A stretch of 64,000 nt of DNA from a virus. A program made the translations under genes and the position numbers. Positions 42,573 through 53,100 of the stretch are shown here, one piece after another. The notes under the pieces were generated by a model, which ran no database searches, was not told where the DNA came from, and worked only from the letters and a program-made list of their open reading frames with translations. The stretch is from positions 1 to 64,000 of the IMG/VR virus record IMGVR_UViG_3300021960_006131; one strand, given 5' to 3'. How positions within the stretch are numbered: the first letter of the stretch is position 1; the number at the start of each line of letters is the position of its first letter.

Positions 42573-44510
42573 TTATGTGTCTTGAGTAAACCTTTTTGTC
42601 CACAAAGTAAGACTGTATTTAACGCCTTCTTCTAGCGGTTCACACACATGAGGATGTGTAACTTGCCCAGGCCACATCAGCATTAAACCTCTTGTAATGT
42701 GCCTGTTTGTAAAATGCTGTCTAGGAAATGTTAATTCAGCACCTTGATAGTTATCATTTAATTTAACACTACCGCTGACCATACTAGCATCATTATGTAA
42801 TGCTAATTCTGTTTGTGTATCTAGGCTATATCGCATAGCAAAGAAGTCTCTTATACCGTACATACTCATAGGTGGCCAATATGCTTCTAATTGCGGCCAT
42901 ATGTTTTTGGTTAAATGGTTTTCTAAATGTTTATATAAATTTGGACATAATTTATTAATTCTAATTTCTTGAGCCGGATAAGCATCATCAGGTCGTGGTG
43001 CCCAACCACCTGCTTCGTCACATGCTCCAATTAAATCGTCGCACATCTGCGGTGTCATGTATTCAAATGCTACAATATCATCTGCTACAGTCCATATTTT
43101 ATTATACTTTGCTAGATTTATAGGTACAACACTACCTTTATTCATTATTTGATTGACTAGTGATCTATATGCTGTTTTATCATCAGGACCACCATTGCCA
43201 TGCAATACACAACTGTAGCAACCTGTTTCAGAATTATAAACTTGATTATTATTGCTTACACTTAATGAGTTTGCTGTACCACTTACACATTGAAATATAT
43301 AATTCTCTACATCTAATTTAATATTAAATTTACCACTTAAAAACAATTTTTGATAATACAGTTGATCGTCATCTTTCTTTTTAATGTCTGTTCTAAGCAT
43401 TTCTTTTAAAACAACTGCTCTACCTATAAAACCACCACTATTTAAAAATCTATTTCTGGTATGAACTTTTGGAAATTGATCTGCTATACTATCATCTGGC
43501 CATATAAGTGGTTCAGCACCAAATACTACATCAGCACCAAACTGTTTAAATCTTTTAACTAATTCTTGTTCGTTATCGTTAATGATGACATCATACCCGT
43601 CTACAAACATTACTATATCATGGTCGTCAACATTACGCAATCTACTTCTAAGATAATGAACTTTGTGTCCGCCACCGGGACCATCTGCCATTACACCGCC
43701 TTCCCATGGCTCACCTACGCCTAACATTTCTAATTTTACATCGTGTGTTTTACAACTATTGATTAAGTCTTCTGCTTTTAAACTTTCAGTTGCTACAGTG
43801 AATACTTTAAACTCTTTCCATTCTTTAAATGTAATAGCAGTTTCAGTGTCTGTTTTTCCTATCTTTGTTTCTCTAGCATACGGATGAAATACATTTGTTT
43901 TATATGCCAATCCTTTTAGTTTATTAAAATTTTTAAATTGTGGGTAAGTTTCTATTAGTGGGTTTGTACCTAACATCATGGGAATGTATTCATCTGCAGG
44001 TATCATGTATTGCAATGCATCAGCATTTAAAAGTTTTTTAGCACCTTCAACACTTAAGGCATAACCGGCTGTCCAATAACAATATCCTGGTATTTCAAAT
44101 AAATCATCAAATCCCTGAGCCTTATCGTCCATGTTCCATTTTGATAGATAAACTAAATCAAATTCTTCTAATCTTTCTTTTATTTGTGTAATGTTATATG
44201 TTTCGACATTGTGATATAAATCATCTTCTAGTATAACTGCAGGTTCGTTATTTTTAACTATCTTGCCCCATGCAGTAATATGACTTAACATACAACCTAC
44301 TTCGCCAGTTGTCAACGGTCTATTTTCTAAAGGATCTAACCAATTTTTGCACACTTGCATACCTTGACTTAGAACTTTACTATAGTCAACTAAGTTACCA
44401 TCAATGCCTTGAATACGTTCATAATCTGTTATTTCTAACTTTGCAAAAAGATCTAACATATTTTGATTTCGATCAGTTCGTTTATCTAAATTAATATAAT
44501 AATGTTTCAT
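42573..44510 (-). CDS. Three-domain GT25 / PLOD-type glucosyltransferase / 2OG hydroxylase fusion
   Basis: The ATG at 44510 overlaps the upstream stop (ATGA), giving 645 residues. Domain 1 (about 1-215) is GT25: YYINLDKRTDRN, then CMLSHITAW and VILEDDLYH. Domain 2 (about 230-440) aligns with the glycosyltransferase domain of human lysyl hydroxylase 3: VFTVATES, GGHKVHYLR, MFVDGYDVI, RFLNSGGFIG and DDDQLYYQKL in the same order. Domain 3 (about 460-645) is a 2OG-Fe(II) oxygenase: HND ligands, a distal His in THPHVCEP and Lys in GVKYSL where many relatives have Arg. Collagen-type enzymes hydroxylate lysine then add galactose and glucose. It probably hydroxylates and glycosylates a phage protein. 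The nearby fibres lack Gly-X-Y repeats. Confidence 0.8.
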   Translation of the reverse strand: MKHYYINLDKRTDRNQNMLDLFAKLEITDYERIQGIDGNLVDYSKVLSQGMQVCKNWLDPLENRPLTTGEVGCMLSHITAWGKIVKNNEPAVILEDDLYHNVETYNITQIKERLEEFDLVYLSKWNMDDKAQGFDDLFEIPGYCYWTAGYALSVEGAKKLLNADALQYMIPADEYIPMMLGTNPLIETYPQFKNFNKLKGLAYKTNVFHPYARETKIGKTDTETAITFKEWKEFKVFTVATESLKAEDLINSCKTHDVKLEMLGVGEPWEGGVMADGPGGGHKVHYLRSRLRNVDDHDIVMFVDGYDVIINDNEQELVKRFKQFGADVVFGAEPLIWPDDSIADQFPKVHTRNRFLNSGGFIGRAVVLKEMLRTDIKKKDDDQLYYQKLFLSGKFNIKLDVENYIFQCVSGTANSLSVSNNNQVYNSETGCYSCVLHGNGGPDDKTAYRSLVNQIMNKGSVVPINLAKYNKIWTVADDIVAFEYMTPQMCDDLIGACDEAGGWAPRPDDAYPAQEIRINKLCPNLYKHLENHLTKNIWPQLEAYWPPMSMYGIRDFFAMRYSLDTQTELALHNDASMVSGSVKLNDNYQGAELTFPRQHFTNRHITRGLMLMWPGQVTHPHVCEPLEEGVKYSLTLWTKRFTQDT

Positions 44511-45079
44511 CGCCAATGTGGGCCTTCCACCCATGTTACTAAACTGTGTCTAGTGCCACTAGTTACTGGTGTGACTCTGTGCCTGTGAAAACTTGGAAAT
44601 ACTATCACTGATCCTTTGCTAAATGCTTCTGAAGGTAACTGCGGTAATATTGTATCAAATTGAAACTCACCACCTTCGTATTCTGATGGGTCTGTTAATT
44701 GAAATACTAAACTTAATTTTCTATGAAAAGATCTACTTTCTGCCCAATCTACATCGTGATGCCAATCGTACTTGCCTGGATTTTCAGGATTTCCTTCGTA
44801 CTTTGTAAACTGTATTTCGTTTACATAACGCAAGTCCAGATCAAAAGAATCTCTGTTTGCCTGATTGGCATAATACCATATTTCGTCTACTATTGCTTTT
44901 TCTGATTTAGGATTAAGCCAACGTATTTCGCTTTTACGATATGATTCATCATGCTTACTTTCTTCAAATCCTATTACAGCCTCACGTGGCTCATAGTTTT
45001 CTGTTGCGTAATTTACTATGTAATCGCACCAGCCTGGGTCTAATGCTTGATTAAAATATAGCCAATAGTCTCCTTTCAT
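44507..45079 (-). CDS. 2-oxoglutarate/Fe(II) oxygenase (PiuC/P4H-like)
   Basis: A 190-residue oxygenase. The iron ligands are His107 and Asp109 (YDWHHDVDW), with the distal histidine in FHRHRVTPV (His167) and Arg177 (GTRHSL) as the 2OG contact. KLSLVFQLTDPSEYEGGEFQF is the usual core strand pair. Such enzymes hydroxylate protein side chains. It is coupled to the three-domain enzyme by ATGA and lies directly downstream of the fibre genes, suggesting joint modification of a fibre. No clear ribosome-binding site is seen. Confidence 0.85.
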   Translation of the reverse strand: MKGDYWLYFNQALDPGWCDYIVNYATENYEPREAVIGFEESKHDESYRKSEIRWLNPKSEKAIVDEIWYYANQANRDSFDLDLRYVNEIQFTKYEGNPENPGKYDWHHDVDWAESRSFHRKLSLVFQLTDPSEYEGGEFQFDTILPQLPSEAFSKGSVIVFPSFHRHRVTPVTSGTRHSLVTWVEGPHWR

Positions 45080-45115
45080 ACTATTAGTTATCTTGATTGA
45101 GGGGGAATTTTGTAA

Positions 45116-47278
45116 TTATTTGACGCCAATAACAACTTCGACTATGTCATCATCAAATGTTTCTTTGTCTTCTAATGCTCTACCAATTATGCATCGCATG
45201 TCGTATTCGTTTTTCATTAATGCTTTTGCAAATCCTGGTTTACTGCCACTTACAAGTCTTTCGCCTTTCTTAATACGTCCTTCAACTTTAACAGGTACTC
45301 TACCTGTAAGTGCTATTGCAACGCCTTCTGCTTCTGAGTTCATTAAGTATGCTGGATTAGTACTTACAACACCAAAAACTTCTGGATCATTAAATGAAGT
45401 TGTTTGTGTGACTTCTGCACTACCGCCTAACTTCACAACTGTACCTGGCTCGTAGTCTGCATCTGCCGAATATATCTCAGCCAAGTCAGCATACCTTGCC
45501 GATGTTGCTTCACCATAAAAAGTTCCAAATGATGCACTTGCTGAACCAAGATTTAGTGTATCTGAAGTTGGCACTATGTCAGTATCAACTTTACCAATAA
45601 ACGAAATTGTGTCTGTATTAGAATTACCTAAATTAACATCACCGTTTAAATCTGTTCTACCGTTAAGATCTGTTACGCCATCAACCTGTAATGTGCCACT
45701 TAGATCTGCATTCACACCAACAAAGTCACTCGTTGTTATAATGTTTTCGCCAACATATAGTTTCTTTTCAATTACTGCACCACCATCCAAATATAAAGGT
45801 GCTGTAGTATCTGATGTGCTTGCCGGATTGGTTGTGTTTGTAAGTCTTAACTTTCCAGCAAAGGTCATATCACCCGAAGCATTAATATTGTTAGTGTATA
45901 AATTATTCCAATACCTTGTATTAGAACCTAAGTTATATGTTGTGGTTGCATCTGGAATAATATTTGTTGTGATTTCACCATTAATTGCAATGTTGTCTGC
46001 ACTAGCATCACCTAATATAACAGAACCATTTAATGTTGTTGTTCCAGTATTTGTAATACTACCAAATGATCCACTGCCTGTAAATATTGCTGTGGTGCCT
46101 TTTATTATAGTGCCGTCAATATTACCTGTGATCGCCGCTCCGCCGGATACTGCTAAACTACCTGAACTAATTGCTCCAGTGGCAATAACATTACCAATGT
46201 TAATATTACCTGAACCACCTTGATAGTTTGAAACTCTAATTGTGTTTACAGTTGCATCGCCAATGTTAGATGTTGTTATAGGAAATGATGTAGTACCTAT
46301 TCTTGTTGTAACATTTGCCGAAGTTGCTCTAACTTCTGCTGTTCCGCCAGTTTGCCCTAAAGATACTGTACCGTTAATATAAATGTTTTGCCATCTGTTT
46401 GTGCTACTACCTAAGTCATATGTATCACCTGCATCAGGAATAATATCACTTGATGTAGTAACAATAGATGTTATAGCAACATTACTAGCACCAATAACTA
46501 AGTTACCAGTTATACCATCAGATCTATAAGATCTGTCTGCTAATGCAATTGACGTATTAGAATACTCTTGTCTTAAGTTCATACCTGGTTTAATTTCAAT
46601 ACCAATACCGTCTGCTTCTGCTAATTGATCATACCAATTAAACGTATCACCGTGTGACGAGCCTGCTGTGTCTTTTGCAGTAAATGTAGCATGGTCACTG
46701 AATATAGCCATAACGGTTTCACCGCCTGGTCTAGTTGTACTTGACTCACCGTCATTGACGTAAACTAAGGCACTGACTGCCCTAGGTATATCACCGTTGT
46801 CTGTTAAGAAAATATTTCTAAGTTTTGTACCATATGCACTAGGTGTATTTAAATTACCAAAACTGGAATATTCATTTGAAACTTCACCTGCATAACTTGA
46901 ATCTTTATAACTAACACCATCGTGAATTTTTAATTTATCATCTGTGGTGTCATAATACATTGCACCCGCTGTTAATCCATCAACTGGTGGCGTTGCTTGA
47001 ACAACTGGTGAAACTCTTGTCCATGTTGTTGTTGAGTCTTTGTAAACTCTTAAAACTTTTTCTGTGGTGTCATACCAAATTTGACCTACTAATGTGGTGT
47101 TTGGTTCAGGTGCAATAGGACTTGCAAAATTTTCTAAATGTCTTAAACTGTTTTCTGCAAATACTTGACCATAGTTAGTAACATTTTTACCAACTAATTT
47201 TAAACTGAAAGCATTATTAATTGTACCGTCTTCAATTGTATAACTGACTCCTGTACTTGATGTTATTGTATATGCCAT
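45116..47278 (-). CDS. Tail-fibre-type virion protein (720 aa)
   Basis: A fibre-like protein rich in Ser, Thr, Asn and Gly. Residues about 1-95 (LVGKNVTNYGQVFAENSLRHLENFAS, then LVGQIWYD) are shared with the next gene. The middle is a long series of strand pairs with I-N-G-x-L-x repeats. The last ~130 residues (YADLAEIYSADADYEPGTVV, NPAYLMNSEAEG, GRVPVKVEG) are also shared, and recur in cyanophage fibre proteins. The middle differs most between the two genes, as expected for receptor-contact segments. It ends 36 nt before the oxygenase gene. Confidence 0.8.
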   Translation of the reverse strand: MAYTITSSTGVSYTIEDGTINNAFSLKLVGKNVTNYGQVFAENSLRHLENFASPIAPEPNTTLVGQIWYDTTEKVLRVYKDSTTTWTRVSPVVQATPPVDGLTAGAMYYDTTDDKLKIHDGVSYKDSSYAGEVSNEYSSFGNLNTPSAYGTKLRNIFLTDNGDIPRAVSALVYVNDGESSTTRPGGETVMAIFSDHATFTAKDTAGSSHGDTFNWYDQLAEADGIGIEIKPGMNLRQEYSNTSIALADRSYRSDGITGNLVIGASNVAITSIVTTSSDIIPDAGDTYDLGSSTNRWQNIYINGTVSLGQTGGTAEVRATSANVTTRIGTTSFPITTSNIGDATVNTIRVSNYQGGSGNINIGNVIATGAISSGSLAVSGGAAITGNIDGTIIKGTTAIFTGSGSFGSITNTGTTTLNGSVILGDASADNIAINGEITTNIIPDATTTYNLGSNTRYWNNLYTNNINASGDMTFAGKLRLTNTTNPASTSDTTAPLYLDGGAVIEKKLYVGENIITTSDFVGVNADLSGTLQVDGVTDLNGRTDLNGDVNLGNSNTDTISFIGKVDTDIVPTSDTLNLGSASASFGTFYGEATSARYADLAEIYSADADYEPGTVVKLGGSAEVTQTTSFNDPEVFGVVSTNPAYLMNSEAEGVAIALTGRVPVKVEGRIKKGERLVSGSKPGFAKALMKNEYDMRCIIGRALEDKETFDDDIVEVVIGVK

Positions 47279-49377
47279 TATTTAACTAAAGCCTCCACTG
47301 TTCCAGCACCTTCATTTGGTTTGTCCGTAATTGCTATACCTATACAACTAGGTCCATTTACGTTCATGTTGTTTTCTGCCGCTTCGGCATGGCCTGGTGT
47401 GGCACTATGTACTAGCACATCACCTTTTGAAACTGCTCCTACTACTTTTACTGGTACTCTACCTTTAAGTGCAACCGCTGTTACATGGTCGCCTTGTAAT
47501 TCTGAATTCATTAAATATGCAGGGTTGTGTGATACTACTCCTGCTATTGACGGACTTGCTTTTACATCTGAAGTTGTTACTTCAGCATCACCGCCAAATA
47601 CTAAAACTGTTCCTTCCTCATACTCTGTATCTGCCAAATATAACTCAGCCAAGTCAGCATATTGAGCCTGTGTGGCTGTTCCATTAAATGTATTTGCATA
47701 CATTGTTCCATATCTAACACTACTTGAACCAATGTTGTAAGTTCCTGATGGACCTGTTGCATATATATTTTGTGTTGTAATATCACTACTTGAAATTGCA
47801 TTTACAACTCTGGCATCTGTGAAGTATAAATTTGTGCCTTCACTTAAATTTGTTGTGCTAAATGCACTCATGTTTACTGCAATATCGTTTGCATTTACAG
47901 TAATACCTGTTCCTGCGCCTACATTAAGTGTGACTGCACCTGAAGTGCCACCACCTGTAAGACCATTTCCAGCACCTACGCTCTCAATATCCCCTGCATC
48001 ATTAGTGAAACTAAATGTACCAGTTGAACTATCATAACTTAAATCACCACCTGCACTAAACATTGCTCTTATTTCAGATTGGTCGGCTGTAATGGCACCA
48101 GTTCCACTATTATAATTAACACCACTGCTACCGCTTAATAATGCTCTGATTTCTGACGTATCTGCTGTTATGGCACCTGTTGTGCTATTATAATTTACGC
48201 CACTGCTACCGCTTAAATGTGCTCTTACTTCACTGGCACTTGGGCCGGTATATGTAAATACGCCATTACTATATGTTAGGCTTCCGTCGCCGCCACTGTC
48301 AGTTACTGAAAACTTGCCCCTAATAGTTGCATCGGATATACTAAACTGTCCACCTGAATATGTTGTGTTAGTACCTGCTGAAAAATGTGCTCTTACTTCA
48401 CTGGTGCTTGGGCCTGTATAAGTAAATACACCAGCACCATTGTATGCAAATGATCCGTCACCACCGGCATCTGTGGCACTAAAGAATCCTTCAATTTCTG
48501 ATTCTGTATAAATTTTTTCGTAAGTTGACCCGTCTCTGGTTACTTCCCAGTAGTCTCCACTTTCGTTCCATCTTAATTGAACATTAGTTGATGTTCCTCT
48601 TTCAACTTCAATACCTGCATTTGCACTTGGAGTACCTGCTTCATTATTGTTAAGAACAATTAAATTATCGTCAACTGTTAAAGTTTCTGTATTTAAAATT
48701 GTTTGCGTACCATTAACAGTTAAATTACCGTCTATTGTTGCATTGTTGAAGGTTACATCTGATGTTGTTTCTACTGCTTGTCCTATAGCAATGACTCCGC
48801 TACCTGAATTATAAGTAACTCCTGTGCCACCACTAAAATGTGCTCTTACTTCTGCGGCACTTGGACCGGTGTATGTAAATACACCTGTACTTGAATCGTA
48901 TGCAAATGAACCGTCACCACCTGTATCTACATGTGATACCTTGCTTCTTATAGTTAAATCACTTAATACTTCTTTCCATTGATTACTGTGATATATTTTT
49001 AAATCACCGGTACCTGTTGTAGAGTCAAAAAACATTTCTCCTGCTTCTACTGAACTACCTCTACTACTTGTAGGTGTCGACGTACCGCTTTTTGGTCTAT
49101 ATGCTAATTCTTCAAATTGTTCTGTATCATTTTTATAAACAGTTAAGTGATTACCTGTTTTATCAAACCAAAGTTGTCCAACTAATTTTACACCAGGATT
49201 TGGTGCTGTTGTACTTGCAAAATTTTCTAATTGTCTGATTGAATTTTGTGCAATAATTTGGCCATAGTTGGTTACATTTTTACCTATTAATGTCACGGAA
49301 TAGTTAGTTTGGTCAAGTTGGTTATCGTTGACCGTAATCTCTCTATCGCCTTGAGTGTTTGAAAATACTATCGCCAT
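47278..49377 (-). CDS. Tail-fibre-type virion protein, paralogue (699 aa)
   Basis: A paralogue of the 720-residue gene with the same start (LIGKNVTNYGQIIAQNSIRQLENFAS) and the same end (YADLAELYLADTEYEEGTV, NPAYLMNSELQG). The middle has a tandem internal repeat of about 50 residues, GGDGS-x-x-Y ... FTYTGPS-x-x-EVRAH, seen at least three times with two shorter copies. This may extend the fibre or act in recombination between fibre genes. It overlaps the next gene by one base. Receptor binding is inferred from class. Confidence 0.8.
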   Translation of the reverse strand: MAIVFSNTQGDREITVNDNQLDQTNYSVTLIGKNVTNYGQIIAQNSIRQLENFASTTAPNPGVKLVGQLWFDKTGNHLTVYKNDTEQFEELAYRPKSGTSTPTSSRGSSVEAGEMFFDSTTGTGDLKIYHSNQWKEVLSDLTIRSKVSHVDTGGDGSFAYDSSTGVFTYTGPSAAEVRAHFSGGTGVTYNSGSGVIAIGQAVETTSDVTFNNATIDGNLTVNGTQTILNTETLTVDDNLIVLNNNEAGTPSANAGIEVERGTSTNVQLRWNESGDYWEVTRDGSTYEKIYTESEIEGFFSATDAGGDGSFAYNGAGVFTYTGPSTSEVRAHFSAGTNTTYSGGQFSISDATIRGKFSVTDSGGDGSLTYSNGVFTYTGPSASEVRAHLSGSSGVNYNSTTGAITADTSEIRALLSGSSGVNYNSGTGAITADQSEIRAMFSAGGDLSYDSSTGTFSFTNDAGDIESVGAGNGLTGGGTSGAVTLNVGAGTGITVNANDIAVNMSAFSTTNLSEGTNLYFTDARVVNAISSSDITTQNIYATGPSGTYNIGSSSVRYGTMYANTFNGTATQAQYADLAELYLADTEYEEGTVLVFGGDAEVTTSDVKASPSIAGVVSHNPAYLMNSELQGDHVTAVALKGRVPVKVVGAVSKGDVLVHSATPGHAEAAENNMNVNGPSCIGIAITDKPNEGAGTVEALVK

Positions 49378-49387
49378 ATTTGTCCTA

Positions 49388-50065
49388 TTATGTCATCTGA
49401 ATTCTTAAAGTATAAACTACTTCAATAATTCTATTAAAAGATTTTTGTACTGGATGAAACACCACATGTGTAAGTAACTCTGAACTACTACTTGCTGTCG
49501 TGGCATTATCCCCTGCTGTAAATGTCATTAATCCTAATTCGTCAAAGATGTAATCACCTTCGTTAGTAGCACTGGTATCAAAGTTATCTTGTCCTGAAGG
49601 TTCATTTAAGCCTAATGTACAAGTTACTTTTAAGTCTGTAAAACCAGCACCTTCAATTACTTCTATTTTGTTATTTGTTTTGTCAGTGTTTGCTTCTGTA
49701 TCACTAACAACTTTTGCATAAGTTTTTCTGTATAAAGTAGCATCAGTTTCTCTTGTTTCACTGGTATTTGTACTTTTATATAAAACTTTACCTGCACTAT
49801 CTACACTAGAAGCACCGTTACCAAATGCCATAAAATGCACATAATCATTTGGTGCTACACCAGTTGAAGCACTGGTTCCTTTACCAATTGAGTTTGCTAT
49901 TAAATATCCTAAGTTTCCATAATGAATAGCATTTCTTTTATTAACTATTTCCTCACCGGATTCTTTATCTCTGATTAAGATATGACCAGATATGTTAAAG
50001 CCAATAGTTGCATCTACTTGCTCTGTATTTGATTTATTTTCGTTTGTTGCGGTTTCTTCTTTCAT
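49388..50065 (-). CDS. Virion structural protein, leaderless mRNA likely (225 aa)
   Basis: A 225-residue protein with FNISGHILIRDKESGEEIVN, HYGNLGYLIANSIG and a LTHVVFHPVQKSFNRIIEVVYTLRI ending; this order is conserved in marine T4-like phage structural proteins, possibly a baseplate or fibre connector. There is only one ATG in reach and no ribosome-binding site; a GATAAATA ends 5 nt upstream. It follows the giant gene and precedes the fibre genes by 10 nt. Confidence 0.75.
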   Translation of the reverse strand: MKEETATNENKSNTEQVDATIGFNISGHILIRDKESGEEIVNKRNAIHYGNLGYLIANSIGKGTSASTGVAPNDYVHFMAFGNGASSVDSAGKVLYKSTNTSETRETDATLYRKTYAKVVSDTEANTDKTNNKIEVIEGAGFTDLKVTCTLGLNEPSGQDNFDTSATNEGDYIFDELGLMTFTAGDNATTASSSSELLTHVVFHPVQKSFNRIIEVVYTLRIQMT

Positions 50066-50070
50066 ATAGG

Positions 50071-50078
50071 TATTTATC
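50071..50078 (-). promoter_or_regulatory. Late-type promoter GATAAATA, 5 nt before an ATG (minus strand)
   Basis: On the minus strand GATAAATA ends 5 nt before the ATG at 50065, the same geometry as at 15806 and 25345. No ribosome-binding site is between. Confidence 0.6.
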
Positions 50079-50104
50079 TCTTTTTTAAACTACTGCTATA
50101 ATTA

Positions 50105-53100
50105 TTAGTCAAAGTAGGACCCTGGCCCTGCCTGTATAAATTGTGCTATTGGTGTAACTGCATTTGACAATGACATACCTGCACTATTCCATGTTGTAAA
50201 TTCTGGATCTGCTGGATTTCCAAAAGCAAAAGCACCTGAGTTTATGTTGTTTGTTTCTGTAGCATCATACACTTTTTCACCAATTGTATGTGCCTCTGCA
50301 GATGTTCCATTTGTACCTCTTGTAACACCTGTTAAAGTATTACCATTGATTTCTTCAAATGTTATTCTTTCATCTCCTATAAACACCGCTGTTGCTGGAC
50401 TTCCAGTATATGGTGGTGTAATAACACTAGCATCTGCAAGTTGTATTGTTAAACTTTCAGCAGTAATATTTGCAGTCAATGTAGTTTTATTACTGTCATT
50501 TAATCTGATATATTCAGTTTTACCGTTCATACCAACAAATATTTTATATGATACATTTGCAAAACCACCAGTACCGTTTGTTTGAACATTAAGTTGTAAA
50601 CCTTCTAATGGCTGGAATACTGCATGTTCTGGTGGTATATTTGGACCAGTTAATCCTGTGAAGAATGTACTACTATCAAAACCTTGATATGTAAGAGTAT
50701 CTCTTATTAATTGACTTTGAACTGCTGTATTAACAGTATAGTTATTTACTACCTGTTGGGAATCAAACCCTGCACTATCAAAACCAAATAAATCATAGCC
50801 AAGTCCTGTGGACATTACTTCTTTACCAATACTATCAAAATATGCTTTAGCAAATAGATTTGCGTCAAGTTCTTCACCAAAGAAGTCTGCGTATGCTAAT
50901 GTTCTCAGTGTTGCATCTCTTGTTGCAATAAATCCTGCTATGATATCACTTGAATATGTTGTTGTGTCTGCAATCTTGTCTGTGAGGTCAGTAATGACTG
51001 TGTTATATTTAAATACTCTTTCAATGTGGTTAATAGGTGTTGCATTACTACTTGCATTGCTTAACTGTGCCATTCTTTCTGCACTTGTATTAGACTGTGG
51101 TTGACCGTATCCTGATGCCATTGTTACTGTGCCATTATTATTAATTGGTAAAATCTCACTTGCTGTTCTATCAAAGAACATTTTTTCTGTAATAGTTCTA
51201 ATCTTAGTTGAATTATTACTGTAGTTGTTTGTCCAGTTGACATAGTCGTCATTTTGTGTTAAAATTAATGCGTCACTGCTATTACCATCGTCTAGTATTC
51301 TAGACTCTACTGATAAGTCTGGTTGATACGGTGGTCTATCAAAATCTGTTGCAAAAGATTTCAGAGAATCTATACTGATCTTTCTATCTTCAAAATCTCT
51401 TAACTTACTTGTATATGGTTTATAGTTTTTAATACTTTTTACAACACTATCAAATGCATCAATTTTTGTTGAAGCAATTTGATTTAAGTTTTCTGCACTT
51501 TGTCTAATATTAAAGTATGTGGTTTTAAAACACCATTCTGTTTGATACTGTTCGCTGAGTACATAATTTAACATCGAGAAAAACAGTTTGTTTTCTAAAT
51601 TTGTATTTTTAAATATATTGTTTTTAATTGCAAATAGCAGTTGTCTCAATTCAGTAGTTAAGCCTGGATTAATTGTGCCAAATACTTCGTCTTTTAACTT
51701 CATTGTGCCTTTTACAATTTTAACAAGTTTATAATCATTTTTTACTGATTCATATTCATAGAACTTATCTGGATTATCGCCAATGCCTTCTAGTCTCACA
51801 AATGTACCATCTGATATATCAGTAAGTCCTCTCATCTGCTTGATTGATTTTACAGTTGCTCTTGCTTTAATAGAATTAGTGTTATAGCCTGTTTCTACCC
51901 AATCAATTAATTCATAATATGTATTAGTAGCAACTGTGGCATTCCAATTAGAATAAAAATCATCTGTTAGTTTGATTTTTTGCATTTCTTTATTAATAAA
52001 GTATACTAACTCTCTTCTAGCATTAGCAGGTTTTGTAAACATACTTTGTCTAGGTCTAATTGATATACCGTATCTTTCAAATTTATTTAGATACGGATCT
52101 GGTACAACTTTACCTAATACATCTTCCTCTACTAAACTATCTACTAATTTATTAAACAGTTCTGCAGGTATTGAATCAGATATATTATTTTCACCTATTA
52201 ATAAGTAAGATTCATGTTTATTAGTATATCTACTATCTGTTCTTCTAAAGTTTACCTGGAATACACCTTGATCATCTGTGAGATATCCTTTAACATTGTT
52301 TAACACTATTGAATTATTAGATATAGCACCAAAGGTTGGAATATTCTGTAGTTTAGGTGATTCGATCAATTGACTTATGCTCGAGGCACTTGCTGATCTA
52401 TTTGCTACATTAGGTACATCTTGAATATCTTTAACCCAATAATAGTACACATTATTATATAAACCTGTTACACTATTAAATCTTTGATCAATTAAATACT
52501 TTTCAACATCTAAAGGTGTGCCCTTTCCACTATATTCTATTGGTGTTTCAGTGGACTCTATCCACTCATACACATCAAATTTTGAACCATCCATGTAAGA
52601 CGCCCAGTATTTTCTTCTATAATCATTATCTGATTGCTCATACCAACGAACACGCATACTTGAAGTATTCCACCATAGTTCGCCTACATTATGTTTGCTA
52701 AAGTTACTACTGTCATCGCCATAATACACAGGATCGCTTTCTGAAATATATGTCAAGTTCCTTTCAACTTCAGGCATGAATACATTTTTGAATGGATCAT
52801 TTAGATAAACATCTGTAATTCGTTGACCTGTTATATTATCGTATACCAGTGCTGATTTTATTTTACTGCTATCAACTAAATTATCTTTTCTGTATACCAC
52901 TTTGCCATTTTCTAAATATGCCCATCCATTAGCATCATAATTGTCAACCCATACTTTAGGCATTAATGATTGTACATCATACTTACTATGTACTCTTGCT
53001 GATTTTAAATATAGTACATCAAGTTCTGTTTGCATTTTTTCTGTAACTAACGGGCCGCCATTTATCCTATTTAGATCGTAACTGAAAACATTACCAAAGT

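Noticed and set aside
45116-50065. Collagen-like Gly-X-Y repeats as substrate of the lysyl-hydroxylase-like enzyme
   Set aside because: No Gly-X-Y run was seen in the fibre genes in this window; only short GPS or GGD patterns occur.
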